Shown here: in pieces, positions 1-11,905 of the stretch
Layout: every line of letters begins with the position of its first letter
How positions within the stretch are numbered: the stretch's first letter is position 1
Assembly (NCBI GenBank): GCA_004352715.1
Contig: SCFE01000007.1
Location: 1,170,115 to 1,234,114, forward strand
DNA: 64,000 bases
Reading direction: 5' to 3'
Source: Hofstenia miamia
Taxonomy: Eukaryota; Xenacoelomorpha; Acoela
Program-made: the position numbers and the translations under genes
Notes under the pieces: generated by a model
What the model saw: the letters and a program-made list of their open reading frames with translations, nothing else
What the model was told of the DNA's origin: nothing
The model's database searches: none

Positions 1-82
1 ATATATATATATACACATATATATATATATCTACATATACATATATATACATATACATATATATATATATCTACATATGCAT

Positions 83-127
<45 letters not shown>

Positions 128-130
128 TGA
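1..130. repeat. (AT)n microsatellite with AC/CT interruptions
   Basis: An almost pure alternating A/T tract with occasional ACAT or CTAC interruptions fills the first 124 bases. Similar tracts recur at about 2509-2526, 3636-3697, 9515-9590, 25763-25785, 28136-28157, 30091-30127, 40917-40942, 44105-44128 and 45827-45868. Confidence 0.95.
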
Positions 131-652
131 GTCCTTAAGGAAGTCCATTGGCAAAAATAGAATAGCAAGTAACTCAAGTAAATAGGATCAATATACACAC
201 ATGATTCGTTTAATTATATTTATTTCCAAATCAGTGATCACAGTGCTCAAGCAGGAATATCATGTTCATGTAGAAAAGACAAAAAATTGAGAAGCAATTA
301 AAAACTTGGCTGAAACTTTATCAATATATTAACTTGCCATTATCATGAGATTAGCATGCAAAATACAAATAAACTGTGAATTATAGCAGTCTAGAAAAAC
401 GAATTTGTTTAGGTCGGACATGCATGTAACACCAAGCCACAAGTGCTAAAGGAGAGTTGAAATCGGCTAATGCTTATATTGTCTATCACCGGGATTCTCA
501 AAGAGAATTTGTCATAAGCAAAAATGACATGCTGTATATTTCTTGAAAGAACTTGGCTCCATAACTTTCTATAAAAATTGAATCACTTGGACAACAATAG
601 AGTGTTAGTTTCATTCCAAATATATATATATATATATATATATGAAACAACG

Positions 653-1652
653 NNNNNNNNNNNNNNNNNNNNNNNNNNNNNNNNNNNNNNNNNNNNNNNN
701 NNNNNNNNNNNNNNNNNNNNNNNNNNNNNNNNNNNNNNNNNNNNNNNNNNNNNNNNNNNNNNNNNNNNNNNNNNNNNNNNNNNNNNNNNNNNNNNNNNNN
801 NNNNNNNNNNNNNNNNNNNNNNNNNNNNNNNNNNNNNNNNNNNNNNNNNNNNNNNNNNNNNNNNNNNNNNNNNNNNNNNNNNNNNNNNNNNNNNNNNNNN
901 NNNNNNNNNNNNNNNNNNNNNNNNNNNNNNNNNNNNNNNNNNNNNNNNNNNNNNNNNNNNNNNNNNNNNNNNNNNNNNNNNNNNNNNNNNNNNNNNNNNN
1001 NNNNNNNNNNNNNNNNNNNNNNNNNNNNNNNNNNNNNNNNNNNNNNNNNNNNNNNNNNNNNNNNNNNNNNNNNNNNNNNNNNNNNNNNNNNNNNNNNNNN
1101 NNNNNNNNNNNNNNNNNNNNNNNNNNNNNNNNNNNNNNNNNNNNNNNNNNNNNNNNNNNNNNNNNNNNNNNNNNNNNNNNNNNNNNNNNNNNNNNNNNNN
1201 NNNNNNNNNNNNNNNNNNNNNNNNNNNNNNNNNNNNNNNNNNNNNNNNNNNNNNNNNNNNNNNNNNNNNNNNNNNNNNNNNNNNNNNNNNNNNNNNNNNN
1301 NNNNNNNNNNNNNNNNNNNNNNNNNNNNNNNNNNNNNNNNNNNNNNNNNNNNNNNNNNNNNNNNNNNNNNNNNNNNNNNNNNNNNNNNNNNNNNNNNNNN
1401 NNNNNNNNNNNNNNNNNNNNNNNNNNNNNNNNNNNNNNNNNNNNNNNNNNNNNNNNNNNNNNNNNNNNNNNNNNNNNNNNNNNNNNNNNNNNNNNNNNNN
1501 NNNNNNNNNNNNNNNNNNNNNNNNNNNNNNNNNNNNNNNNNNNNNNNNNNNNNNNNNNNNNNNNNNNNNNNNNNNNNNNNNNNNNNNNNNNNNNNNNNNN
1601 NNNNNNNNNNNNNNNNNNNNNNNNNNNNNNNNNNNNNNNNNNNNNNNNNNNN
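653..1652. other. Assembly gap of 1000 N
   Basis: Exactly 1000 N, which looks like a placeholder size. It is preceded by an (AT)n tract, which probably broke the assembly. Apparent open reading frames across it are meaningless. Confidence 0.99.
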
Positions 1653-1960
1653 CCACTTCTCGAGTCCACACTCCCGATTGCGGAGTCCGCCTGTTGTCCG
1701 GAGATTCTTAGCACGCTCTGAGCATTGAAGGCCTGCCGGGGACTGAGGGCCTTTGCTCTATCATGACTTCTCATCAGTGTTTTATTGTGTTTGATTTTGG
1801 ACTCACATTCTCCTAGGAAGTTGCCAACCAAGGCTTTAGAGTGCTTCCTACCCTGTGAGCTAAGTCATCCAGTTTGCTAACCACGATCACAGTTGCTTAA
1901 CCTCAGCTTACCAATCTGCGTCTCTACCAACTGGGCTACCTGCCCTATTATTATTATTAT
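1653..1960 (-). repeat. tRNA-derived SINE-like sequence (tentative)
   Basis: Read on the minus strand from about 1950, the sequence starts with a tRNA-like head. TAGCCCAGTTGG at about 1935-1946 matches the RNA polymerase III A-box pattern TRGYNNANNNGG. A weak B-box-like GATCGTGGTTAGCAAAC follows about 50 bases later. The body (1653-1870) is clearly richer in G+C than its surroundings, as SINE bodies often are, and runs into the assembly gap. A (TTA)n run lies at the tRNA-like end. No cloverleaf can be closed, so this is not an intact tRNA gene. The assignment rests on the A-box and composition only. Confidence 0.35.
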
Positions 1961-3056
1961 TAGTAAATTTTCGTTCTTCAAATTGCTTAACTTGCTGACC
2001 ATGATTATTTTGCTTTTTTTGTTCATATTAGAGAGACACAAGTACGTTAAATCCTTCACAATTTTAAACTGTTCCCTATCCAGTAGACTGGTGTCAAAAT
2101 TAAATGTAGACCTGTACTGAATATAAACATATTTCAGATTTTCCGAACTTGTCCAAGTCCGACTCATTTTTAAATATCTTTGTTTTATTAGTAAATACAT
2201 ATAGTTTAGATTCTGGCGGGGTGTCAACATGCCACCGCGAAGTCAATAAGCATGAACTGTGTTAGCGATTAGTACAAAGAATAAATGATTTTGTTTCTTA
2301 CAGCGTGATACTAAAAGCTTGACTGATTCAGGTGGAAGCTAAATGTCAGGCCTAACATGGAAATATCATAATATTTTATGAACATGTCGCTGTTTAACAG
2401 TTTGTTTTCATAAAGGGGTGCACAGGAGATTTGAACTTCTATAACAAATGTGCCCTTGATGATATTGAGTCGAAAATTCCTGGCGTTTTAAATTGGTAAA
2501 AATAGATTCATATATATATATATATAATATCATTTTTGAATTTATATACTAAAAGATTATAAATATTCAAATTTTGCGACAACTTGATGTGAGTTTTTGC
2601 ACCCTAAATTTTATCAAAGAAACCCTATCTATACAATCTATACAACAAAGCTCCTGTGATATTTCTTATGAATATATGTACATATTTGTGATAATTGTGA
2701 GCTTTTCATATAAAGAAGCTGGCATGGATACATAGGACATAATATTATGTACTCCTTGCATGAACACCAACATTTATCACTTGATTGTCTATTGCATAGA
2801 TAATTTCTGTTGTCCTGCCTCTTTGTAAAGTGCTGATAATCATGCATATTAGGTATTCTCATTGGAACTATCGTACAAGGTTTGCAAGCCTCTCGTTTAT
2901 ATATGCGCTTTCACATGTACAATTCAGCACCAGGTCTATAATTGATATTCCAACCATGTAAGTTAATATTTTATCTCGAGCACATTGTTAATTGTTTTTT
3001 CGAGTACTAGACAGAGAGGTTAAAAAGAAATGCTTCCATTTAAGTCAAATGGTGTG
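1961..3056. other. Non-coding stretch
   Basis: A+T-rich DNA with scattered stops in all frames and a short (AT)n run near 2509-2526. No domain or repeat boundary was recognised. Confidence 0.5.
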
Positions 3057-3265
3057 CAGTGGCGTAGATGAGATGAAAATTCTGGGGGGGGGCTGGAATT
3101 ACTTCAGTGATAAAAGTGATTAAGTGTTAAAGCATATAATGCTTTCCGGAAATTTGCGTGTGAAAAAATGCGCTGATTTGCAAATTTCATTTGGGGGGGT
3201 GAGACTCGCTGAGTTCTAAAATTTGGGGGGCGTCGCCCCCCGCGCCACCCAGAGCTACGCCACTG
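3057..3265. mobile_element. hAT-type MITE, 209 bp, with perfect 8-bp TSD
   Basis: Terminal inverted repeats CAGTGGCGTAG / CTACGCCACTG enclose 209 bp with no coding capacity. The 8-bp sequence ATGGTGTG occurs directly outside both ends (3049-3056 and 3266-3273). CAG...CTG ends with an 8-bp target duplication are the hallmark of hAT transposition. Runs of G and C near both ends extend the imperfect inverted symmetry. It shares CAGTGGCG at its tip with the element at 11643-11897, so both may have been moved by the same hAT transposase family. Confidence 0.88.
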
Positions 3266-3632
3266 ATGGTGTGTGCATTACAGGTCTAAACCCCCTCTTG
3301 ATGAAATAATTTTTTTCGTGTTTGAAATACAACATAGCATGCTTCTGTATTTATAGTAACTACATCCGTAGTTTACGATAATGCATCCCAAACAGCTGCT
3401 AGCAGCTAGTAATTTAGTGTTATTTGTGAATATCAGGCAGTAAAAACAATTCAAAAAGTTTTTATTGTAACATATTCTTTTTATAAACTGTTTTATAAGG
3501 AAAATTCGTAATTTTTTCTATCATACTTCAGTAGATTTTCAACTAGTAAAAACCTAGCATTTAAGCCTAACCTGCGTCATATATATTCCTGAAGTGAACA
3601 CAATTATTCACCTTGCCGAAGTAAGTCACTAA

Positions 3633-3698
<66 letters not shown>

Positions 3699-5255
3699 AT
3701 CAACACCTTTCACCATATCTCGAACAAAGTAGATTTTGAATCTTGATAAGAAACTAATTAATCAAATTTAGAAAAAAATTTCATAAATTTTTTCGAAGTG
3801 ACAGCTAATATTAGAAGATAGTAACACATTTCACGCTTTTCACAATCACACTTAGTGCACACACATGCAAACATACAAACGCTTTCATTTAAAGTAGTAT
3901 TTTATATTTTACTATTGTACATTTAATTTGCAGAGGTTTTAATGTTTATTATTATTTGCAATAAATTGATATTATTATTATGTTAACGACTAAGAGCGAA
4001 TTACAGGGGTTTTTAGAAAAAGTTATGTAAACATGTATTATATTCTGTGTAGCTCTGACCAATAAAATTAAAGCAAACGTAGCGTCAGCCACTATAAAAT
4101 GAATGACTGTTTTGTTATTAAATTAAATTCCTGAATGAGAAAATTCTATAATACTGTGTGAAATAAAGTCAACAAGAATTGATTATAACCCATCCGTTAA
4201 TTTTGAAATGTCTCCTCAACCAGGCCAATTTCTCTCTTCAGCTTCACATAGTAGTTAATATATAATCTAACGTTTATTCAATGCAAGTAATAGCGAAAAA
4301 CACTTGTCAAAATTTCAATTATTTCAACTATTAATAATCCGAAAACAGCCTTGGTTCTTATGAATTTGCTGTGGTTGGTTTCAATACCACAATAACAAAA
4401 AGATTAGATAAAAAATTATATATTTTGAATTACTTTAGATACGCACCAGAATGACCGCTGAGCTAGTTGGTACCGGGTCACTCGGATCTTGTTTTTGCGC
4501 GGGTCGGATGGATCACCCGGTATATACTAGTATTCAGTTTACCCGGTAGTTATTATTTACAAATGTTTTGTTACCACAATTCATATACAAATTGGTATAG
4601 ATTGAAATTCGTATAGTGGGTCCCTTATTCTAAACCGTACTTACCTAGTAAATCACAAATATGTAAGCTTCAAATCTGTTTAATAATGAAATGCACTCGA
4701 AACGCAAGTTATTATAGCCGATGATATAAAAAATTAATACATATTCCAAAATTTATTTTTTCAAGCTTTAGTATGGAATGGTAGACTAAATAACGTCATG
4801 CCCTTTCTTCATTGAAATATTGCATAGGAAGATTAAATACTCAGTTGAAAACGCCTGTTATTGCTACGGCAAATATAGAATTCAATTACTAAGTTGCCCG
4901 TACTCACTCTTCCCCTTCCCGCCAATTTTCAAAAACTATATAAGCTTTATGTGAACTTTGAAATAAAAAGAAGTTTTTAATTGTTTTTATAAAACAAAAA
5001 CCCTTTTTCAAAACTTCTGTTACCCTTGAACGAAAAATGTCTTAAGAATTTTTAGAAAATCTCATAAATCATTGCAATTTTTAAAAGATATGGTTCGATC
5101 CAAGATTGATCTTCACTAGCTTTAACTGGCTGGAAGAATTGGATACCTTATACATAAATTTACCAGCAAGACTTTGCAAATAGAAAAAATTCCAGCTTCA
5201 AGGTAAACACAAATATTTCTGTTGCTCTTAGTACATTAATTTTCCATTACCAGAT
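3266..5255. other. Non-coding stretch with (AT)n at 3636-3697
   Basis: No gene was recognised. A 60-bp (AT)n tract lies at 3636-3697. A G+C-rich imperfect inverted repeat at about 4472-4522 (TACCGGGTCA ... TGGATCACCCGGTA) could be the eroded end of another DNA transposon. I found no target duplication for it. Confidence 0.5.
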
Positions 5256-5263
5256 AATTGGTC

Positions 5264-6493
5264 CAGAGTTGGAATTGGGTTAGGCCTAAAGTTGGGCCGG
5301 GCTTGGGCTAGGCTTGGCTCTTTGGATTTTTGACATAGCAATTTGTGCCGGACCGGGTCGGGATTGAGCCTAATGTTTTAATTAGTATTTGAAATACAAT
5401 AAAAAATTCACTTTATAAATGACAAAAAACATTCTCTTTAAATTTAATAAGCTCTACATTGTTTTAATGGTGCAATACTTCCAACATCTAAATTTTGACT
5501 GCTATAAGCAAAGAGCGTTTCTGAAAACTCCTACTTACTTTGTGCTGATTTAAGTTGATGTAAGTTGGCATACAATTTTTCTATTTGAATATATTAGAAA
5601 TGATATCTTCCCTAAATGATAAAAAGGACGATTGCAATCCTTCTAATAATTAGTTTTGGCAATACTTATATTACTAAATTAGTAGTATCGGTAGGAAGAA
5701 CTTATCAAACGTGACATATATGGTACCTTGGCCGTAGGGCATAGCACTCAGCAGGGTTGCAATATTCTGGGTTGTTACTTCAGAAAAAATAATATTGTTA
5801 TAATGACACTAAATACCAATTTTTTTTAAACTTCTGGTATTCAGGCTACCTGAGTATGTTTTGCGCCTTGTTGCTTTATAAACACAAATGCAAACATAGT
5901 ATATATATTTCATACCTTTTATTTTTAAGGGATATATTGTTTGGATATGCAGGAAAGTATTATTTTCCTTAAATACTTCATAAATTGTTGTAGCAAAAGA
6001 AATTACAATTATAAATGAAATTTGTGTAAAAAACCTGTCAAATATTTTAGTGAAACCCCAGTACTTTGTAGACCGCGTAAAAATACATGTACAAGTTAAA
6101 GTAAACACAAATTTCATTTTCACACTTGGTAGCCAAATGCAATCATTTACAGAAGGGGATCACATCTGCTCTAGGAAGAATTGAACTCCCAGCCCTGTAT
6201 GACACGTTTATTATATTAAGGTTAACAATGCAATATTATTTTCAACAGATTTGAATTAGCGTTGTTGCTGTTCTAAAGCGGATATGCACCTATGCACAAT
6301 ATAATTAATACGTCATTCTAATTATCCAATCAAATTCATGCAGTAGTGCTTATGAGTTATGAGCCTCTATGATGCAAAAGCACTATCAGTGACGTAAAAA
6401 AATAATTTGGGCAGGGCTTGGGCCAAATAATTGTTATTTTGAAATGGGCCAGGCCGTGCTTGGCCCTAAAAAATCGGCCCAATTCCAACTTTG
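5264..6493. mobile_element. Non-autonomous hAT element, 1230 bp, with perfect 8-bp TSD
   Basis: The left end CAGAGTTGGAATTGGG and the reverse complement of the right end, CAAAGTTGGAATTGGG, form a 16-bp terminal inverted repeat with one mismatch. AATTGGTC is duplicated exactly outside both ends (5256-5263 and 6494-6501). Inside each end is a subterminal G+C-rich block of GGGCCGGGC / GGGCTTGGGC type, a typical hAT feature. The interior has no recognisable transposase; the 104-codon minus-strand frame at 5809-6123 matches nothing I know. It was probably moved in trans. Confidence 0.9.
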
Positions 6494-6501
6494 AATTGGT
6501 C

Positions 6502-8345
6502 ATATGTTAAGCAAATTTTGAAATTAATCTCAATACGTGTTCGTCTGCTTGGTTTTCAAATCAAAGATTTGACACTGGCATCTATGTAGAGCAGGGGTGT
6601 GCAACAATATTTCTAAGAGGGCTTCCTCAAATCTAGAGCTTTATTATGCACTAGTGTCTTATCCAAATGCAAAAGAGTACTTAAAATTAAAAAACTGTTG
6701 GAGCTTAAAACGTATCAGTATAGTTATGTTTCTAAGTAAACGTAAGCAGCACAGAAGACTGTTAAACTAATGGAAGATATTGCAAAGTCAGCATTAAAAC
6801 ACAATTTAAATAAAAAGCACACATGCTGTAATCACACAACTTTAAAATAAAAACTAATATTTTTTTGGATTATGAATGTACAGAGATAGAATTGCTAGAA
6901 AAATCCCAAAAATTGCGCATGACGTATTTTGCGTTTTCGTATTCTTCTCCGTTATTGTTTAAGCACATTTATAATATCTCCAAGTTTGGAACCCCAAGCT
7001 TTCGCAAATTTACTAAAAATAGTCTCGTGTCAGGTAACGTTTAAGTAGTTCATCGGATCGGTTCTCCTTTTCAATTAGTATTCGGGTTAATGATCAAACC
7101 GTACCAAACCGACTCGTCTTCTTAATGCACTCATATTATTAGACCCAGACCCATGACATGGTTCCCTATGGTATTTTTGCTTGAGATTGTATTTTGCACA
7201 CATTGAACTTTGCATAGTTCGAATTATTAATCACAGGCAGTAAGCAATTTAACTAAAGAATCATTTTTTTATTTTTAGTAAAAGATAATTTAACGAATGC
7301 GTTTTATTGCAACCAATTAAATCAATTAAATGTCCACATTGTTTAAATAAATCAAATTTATAATAAAAGAATCACCACTTTGTGTCAAACTCTTAAAGAA
7401 AATATCGCTCTGAAGTTATATTGGTAAAATTTCACGTTCATTGAGAAGAATTGTGAATACAAAATAAAATCTGAAACCAACATTGGTGCCATTTCAGAAA
7501 ACTCTTGAGTGGGAGGGGGCAAAAATTTAATTATGAATGTGCACTACTTTAAACATCACACAAATTTATGCCATCAACTTTGTGGCCTTAGTGCAAACTG
7601 CGTTACAAATACTTATACTAGGCAGCAGGTATAGGTATACTCGTATAAATGACTTCATTTTTATTAACAAAAATATTAGATTAAAATGATTAATACATAA
7701 GAAAAAAGTACTTCATTTGGACAGACAAACATGAACAGCTACATTAAAGTTTATATTTTTCATTAGTAAGTCGAACTGACAATGTTATGAATGAGAATAG
7801 AGTATAATACAAACTCTTGATCACATCCTATTAATAATAAAAAATGCTTGCAAANNNNNNNNNNNNNNNNNNNNNATTTTTATTAACAAAAATATTAGAT
7901 TAAAATGATTAATACATAAGAAAAAAGTACTTCATTTGGACAGACAAACATGAACAGCTACATTAAAGTTTATATTTTTCATTAGTAAGTCGAACTGACA
8001 ATGTTATGAATGAGAATAGAGTATAATACAAACTCTTGATCACATCCTATTAATAATAAAAAATGCTTGCAAAGGCTATTCAAATAATTAATTACTTATA
8101 AAAAACAGCTTTTAGTTCAGGATTAACTTTCGAGGGAAATTATATTATGTAGATAAGGAAGGCAATCAAATTTCCACTAAATTAATTCGTTGTAGTATGA
8201 TTAAAATCTTAGTATTTTTACAAATTTCAAAAATGCAGGAATCACACTACGCAAATTAGCTCGAGATAATTGCTTTTAGGGGAAAGTTTACGAACTCAGA
8301 AAATTTTATGATTATAATAGTGATTTTTCAAAATAATTATGCAAT
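6502..8345. other. Non-coding stretch with a duplicated block at a small gap
   Basis: No gene was recognised. The segments 7657-7854 and 7876-8073 are near-identical and are separated only by 21 N, which points to the two sides of one unresolved locus. See the separate repeat entry. Confidence 0.5.
7657..8073 (+). repeat. 198-bp direct duplication across a 21-N gap (probable assembly artefact)
   Basis: Bases 7657-7854 (from ATTTTTATTAACAAAAATAT to AAAAATGCTTGCAAA) reappear in the same order and without visible change at 7876-8073. Only N at 7855-7875 lies between them. The copy ends exactly at the gap edges, which is the signature of contig ends that overlap but were not merged. Confidence 0.85.
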
Positions 8346-8351
8346 GATTGC

Positions 8352-9485
8352 AGTAGTATAAAGGGACTCGTAGGAGATCTCACTTTTTTCTGATTGGTCG
8401 AGAGGNNNNNNNNNNNNNNNNNNNNNNNNNNNNNNNNNNNNNNNNNNNNNNNNNNNNNNNNNNNNNNNNNNNNNNNNNNNNNNNNNNNNNNNNNNNNNNN
8501 NNNNNNNNNNNNNNNNNNNNNNNNNNNNNNNNNNNNNNNNNNNNNNNNNNNNNNNNNNNNNNNNNNNNNNNNNNNNNNNNNNNNNNNNNNNNNNNNNNNN
8601 NNNNNNNNNNNNNNNNNNNNNNNNNNNNNNNNNNNNNNNNNNNNNNNNNNNNNNNNNNNNNNNNNNNNNNNNNNNNNNNNNNNNNNNNNNNNNNNNNNNN
8701 NNNNNNNNNNNNNNNNNNNNNNNNNNNNNNNNNNNNNNNNNNNNNNNNNNNNNNNNNNNNNNNNNNNNNNNNNNNNNNNNNNNNNNNNNNNNNNNNNNNN
8801 NNNNNNNNNNNNNNNNNNNNNNNNNNNNNNNNNNNNNNNNNNNNNNNNNNNNNNNNNNNNNNNNNNNNNNNNNNNNNNNNNNNNNNNNNNNNNNNNNNNN
8901 NNNNNNNNNNNNNNNNNNNNNNNNNNNNNNNNNNNNNNNNNNNNNNNNNNNNNNNNNNNNNNNNNNNNNNNNNNNNNNNNNNNNNNNNNNNNNNNNNNNN
9001 NNNNNNNNNNNNNNNNNNNNNNNNNNNNNNNNNNNNNNNNNNNNNNNNNNNNNNNNNNNNNNNNNNNNNNNNNNNNNNNNNNNNNNNNNNNNNNNNNNNN
9101 NNNNNNNNNNNNNNNNNNNNNNNNNNNNNNNNNNNNNNNNNNNNNNNNNNNNNNNNNNNNNNNNNNNNNNNNNNNNNNNNNNNNNNNNNNNNNNNNNNNN
9201 NNNNNNNNNNNNNNNNNNNNNNNNNNNNNNNNNNNNNNNNNNNNNNNNNNNNNNNNNNNNNNNNNNNNNNNNNNNNNNNNNNNNNNNNNNNNNNNNNNNN
9301 NNNNNNNNNNNNNNNNNNNNNNNNNNNNNNNNNNNNNNNNNNNNNNNNNNNNNNNNNNNNNNNNNNNNNNNNNNNNNNNNNNNNNNNNNNNNNNNNNNNN
9401 NNNNNTGAGATCTGAGATCTCCTACGACCCATCTCTCGACCAATCAGAAAAAAGTGAGATCTCCTACGATTCCCTTTATACTACT
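8352..9485. mobile_element. DNA transposon with TIRs of at least 53 bp; interior lost to a 1000-N gap
   Basis: Bases 8352-8405 and the reverse complement of 9432-9485 match over about 53 positions with one difference. Both start AGTAGTATAAAGGG and continue through GGAGATCTCAC and CTGATTGGTCGAGAG. The direct repeat GATTGC (8346-8351 and 9486-9491) looks like a 6-bp target duplication, or 7 bp if the adjacent T is counted. On the right side the box GAGATCTCCTACGA occurs twice, so the interior may start with tandem subterminal repeats. N at 8406-9405 (exactly 1000) hides any transposase. Superfamily unresolved: a 6-7 bp duplication would suit IS3EU or Dada better than hAT. Confidence 0.72.
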
Positions 9486-9748
9486 GATTGCGTCTATCCA
9501 CACAATCAAAAAAATATAAATATATATATAATATATATATAGTATATATATATACATGTATATAGATGTATATATATATATATATACAATGATTTTTTAT
9601 CTGTCCCGATTTAAAAATTGAATAAAATCGCTTTCAGTCAGCTGATTTTTTTAATCTTGGTCTCAATCGGAACAATATTGTTTAGGGTTAATGATAAACA
9701 CAACTAATTTACTATAAGTATTACATTTCAATGTGACCACCGTTACAT

Positions 9749-10570
9749 TCAAGAACTAAATTTAGATGCCAGGTAAAGTTTTCCAAAGTTTCTAAAATTT
9801 GAAAATAACATGTCTTGTGAAACCTGTTGAAACGCTGCGACAATGGCGGCTTTGAGCTGATCAAGATTTTGGTAATTTTGCTTGTAGACAAGTCCTTTGA
9901 TAAACCTCCACAGGAAAAAGTCCGCTGTGGTCAAAGTCAGGTGAGCTAGGAGACCAGGTATTGTTAAGGTCTTTAGCACCTCTCCTTCAATCCACCTTCC
10001 GGGGATCTTTTCATTCAGCCGTGCCCTGACGTCCTTTTGGCAGTGACGGGGTGCTCCATCCTGCAAAAAGAAAAGCTCCGATGCATTAGGGAGACGACAG
10101 AACTCTGGGAAGAACTTTTCCTTCACCATCTTCAAATATGAAATTATGTCAACATTTCCAATGATTTCTCAATTAGCCAATGAGGGTTATTCACAGACCA
10201 ATGAGAAGCATTGTGGACGTTGACACGTCAATCTAGGTGAAACACTGCTTTATCAAAGAACAACATGAGATTTACAAAGTTGGGAGAGTCTTTAATTTTG
10301 TCAAGAATTGTTCGAACTAACTCAACTGCTGAACAATTTTAGGCGGAAAAAATTTCATCCCAGCACTTTTTAAAGTATAAGATATACCTAAAAATGCAGC
10401 TCCTCTTCTTAGTGAATGTCTTCGAGTTTCTAAATAATGGTTATTATGTGGCAAGCTGCTTTGCAGGATCCAGTTTCCAGAAACTTTTGATGCCACTACT
10501 TGATCATCTTCCGGCTTAGTGCAGCTTCATTTTTCCATACCTTGTACGAAATTTTCTCTGGACTTCTGTT
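9749..10570 (-). pseudogene. Tc1/mariner-superfamily DDE transposase, decayed
   Basis: The longest open piece (9749-10135, 128 codons) carries FFLQDGAPRHCQKDVRARLN, the second catalytic-Asp block of mariner-like transposases (usually QDGAPPH). PGRWIEG and DFFLWRFIKGLVY follow, where these enzymes normally have the third acidic residue and an FFLWG..K motif. Upstream on the same strand, about 10140-10290, frames with stops read FDKAVFHL, a degraded form of the sDEaHFhL block around the first Asp, then VNVHNASHWS and IEK. About 10330-10570 keeps scraps of the helix-turn-helix region (FLETGS). Frameshifts and stops make it inactive. I did not find terminal repeats. Confidence 0.8.
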
Positions 10571-11642
10571 GGGCTCTTATATTCATTCAATCAAAGAATG
10601 CAATTTGTTTTAACTTCCTTGGAAACATCTTCAATCACTGCTGTGGTCAATTTGAAGCATGATATTTAAAGATCACATCTTCCTATCAAGAGTATGTAGG
10701 ATGCTAGATTCTTTGATAAACTCATAGAAAAGCATTTTTGTTTAAGAAAAACGGTGATTAACCGTAGAATTATGGTCATTTATCAGAAGCCAAGTATTAT
10801 GTCTTAACCTTCACATATGTTGATAATCTAAATGAATTTTACATTTGAAAGTTTTTGCTTATATTTTGGATGAAAATACCAATGGATATTAGTTTTCAAA
10901 TAAATCATGAAGAATTTTTCTAGTGCTAATTATGCTATAATGCTGTTATATTTGAATTCTAGCAAATGCAAAAAATGATTTTAATGCAATTTGTCATTTA
11001 CGAGAGGGCACCCCTAAAACACGCTTTCTGGGCAATGACCCAGGTAGCCCATTCTTTAATACGACATTGAGTATTGGTTTAATTGTCAAACCCTTTGTGC
11101 AGAAAGTGCGATTAAAATTGGTTACATTCTTTTCTTTTTTAATTTTTGATATTTTGACAAACTTGTCAAACATTGTCTTACACCATTTTACCAAACTGTT
11201 CTTGTTAACATAAGAAGTGCGATAATATATTTATAATGCACACTTGCAGATTAAATATATATTTAAGCAAATAAATATTTGAAGCTATTTTTCAATTTCA
11301 AATAATGAAATTTTCTCACAGTCCGGTAATTGAGATTTTCAAATTTATTTAATTTATGCAGGCTACTTTATGTAAGGTCTTAACCACGTCGTTTTGCTTT
11401 GTTCCAAGGAAGCTTTATGCTTAAGAAACAAATTTATTTGAATGTCAAAACTACATCTATAATTTTGTTTTAAGTATATAAAATAGCTATGCTCCAATGA
11501 TAAAGGTGCCCAGTAACTTGCGAAATTGAATTTTTTATTGATATTTTCAACATTGTCTTAATAAATATAATTCGAATATAACTATTATAATTGCATAACT
11601 GCAACCCAATTATCAGCTACGTCTGGCTCTACGGATTGTAAT

Positions 11643-11897
11643 CAGTGGCGCGTTTAGGATTTTTAAAACGGCTGATACAAATTTTTACAGAAAAAAATTG
11701 CAGAAAAAGTTTTTTGAACAAAAGTAAGCTTACACAAAATGTAATCGTATGTTCTTAGTAGCAAATCGTTTGCTAACATCTTGAATTAAAGTGAACAGAT
11801 TTTAATTTTGAGGAGAAGAGAACATTTTTCTTAAATATTCGCAGTTGGCACAAAGAGGGGGGTGGTCTTACCCCTGCCCCCCCTAAACGCGCCGCTG
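11643..11897. mobile_element. hAT-type MITE, 255 bp, near-perfect 8-bp TSD
   Basis: The left end CAGTGGCGCGTTTAGG mirrors the right end CCTAAACGCGCCGCTG with one mismatch over 16 bases. The flanks ATTGTAAT (11635-11642) and ATTGTAAC (11898-11905) match at 7 of 8 positions, as expected of a slightly aged hAT target duplication. There is no coding capacity. It shares CAGTGGCG at its tip with the 3057-3265 element, but the subterminal sequence differs. Confidence 0.85.
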
Positions 11898-11905
11898 ATT
11901 GTAAC

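Noticed and set aside
578-1831. Several open frames of 350-400 codons
   Set aside because: Almost entirely N from the gap at 653-1652; the only real residues come from an (AT)n tract and a SINE-like flank.
1877-2230. 117-codon minus-strand frame
   Set aside because: Runs through the tRNA-like sequence and a (TTA)n repeat (IIIII run); no domain recognised.
2410-2440. GTTCAAATCTCC on the minus strand, like a tRNA T-arm
   Set aside because: The rest of a tRNA is absent; a short match in A+T-rich DNA is not sufficient.
5809-6123. 104-codon minus-strand frame inside the hAT element
   Set aside because: No transposase or other motif; hydrophobic and A+T-driven, most likely chance.
6165-6205. GAGTTCAATTCTTCC on the minus strand, B-box-like
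   Set aside because: Lies inside a hAT element, no A-box at the right distance.
8337-9542. Three long frames of 350-380 codons on both strands
   Set aside because: They span the 1000-N gap; the real residues are the terminal inverted repeats read as protein.
10994-11194. 66-codon minus-strand frame ending LPGSLPRKRVLGVPSRK
   Set aside because: Its G+C-richer end looks less random, but I recognise no family and see no start or splice context.
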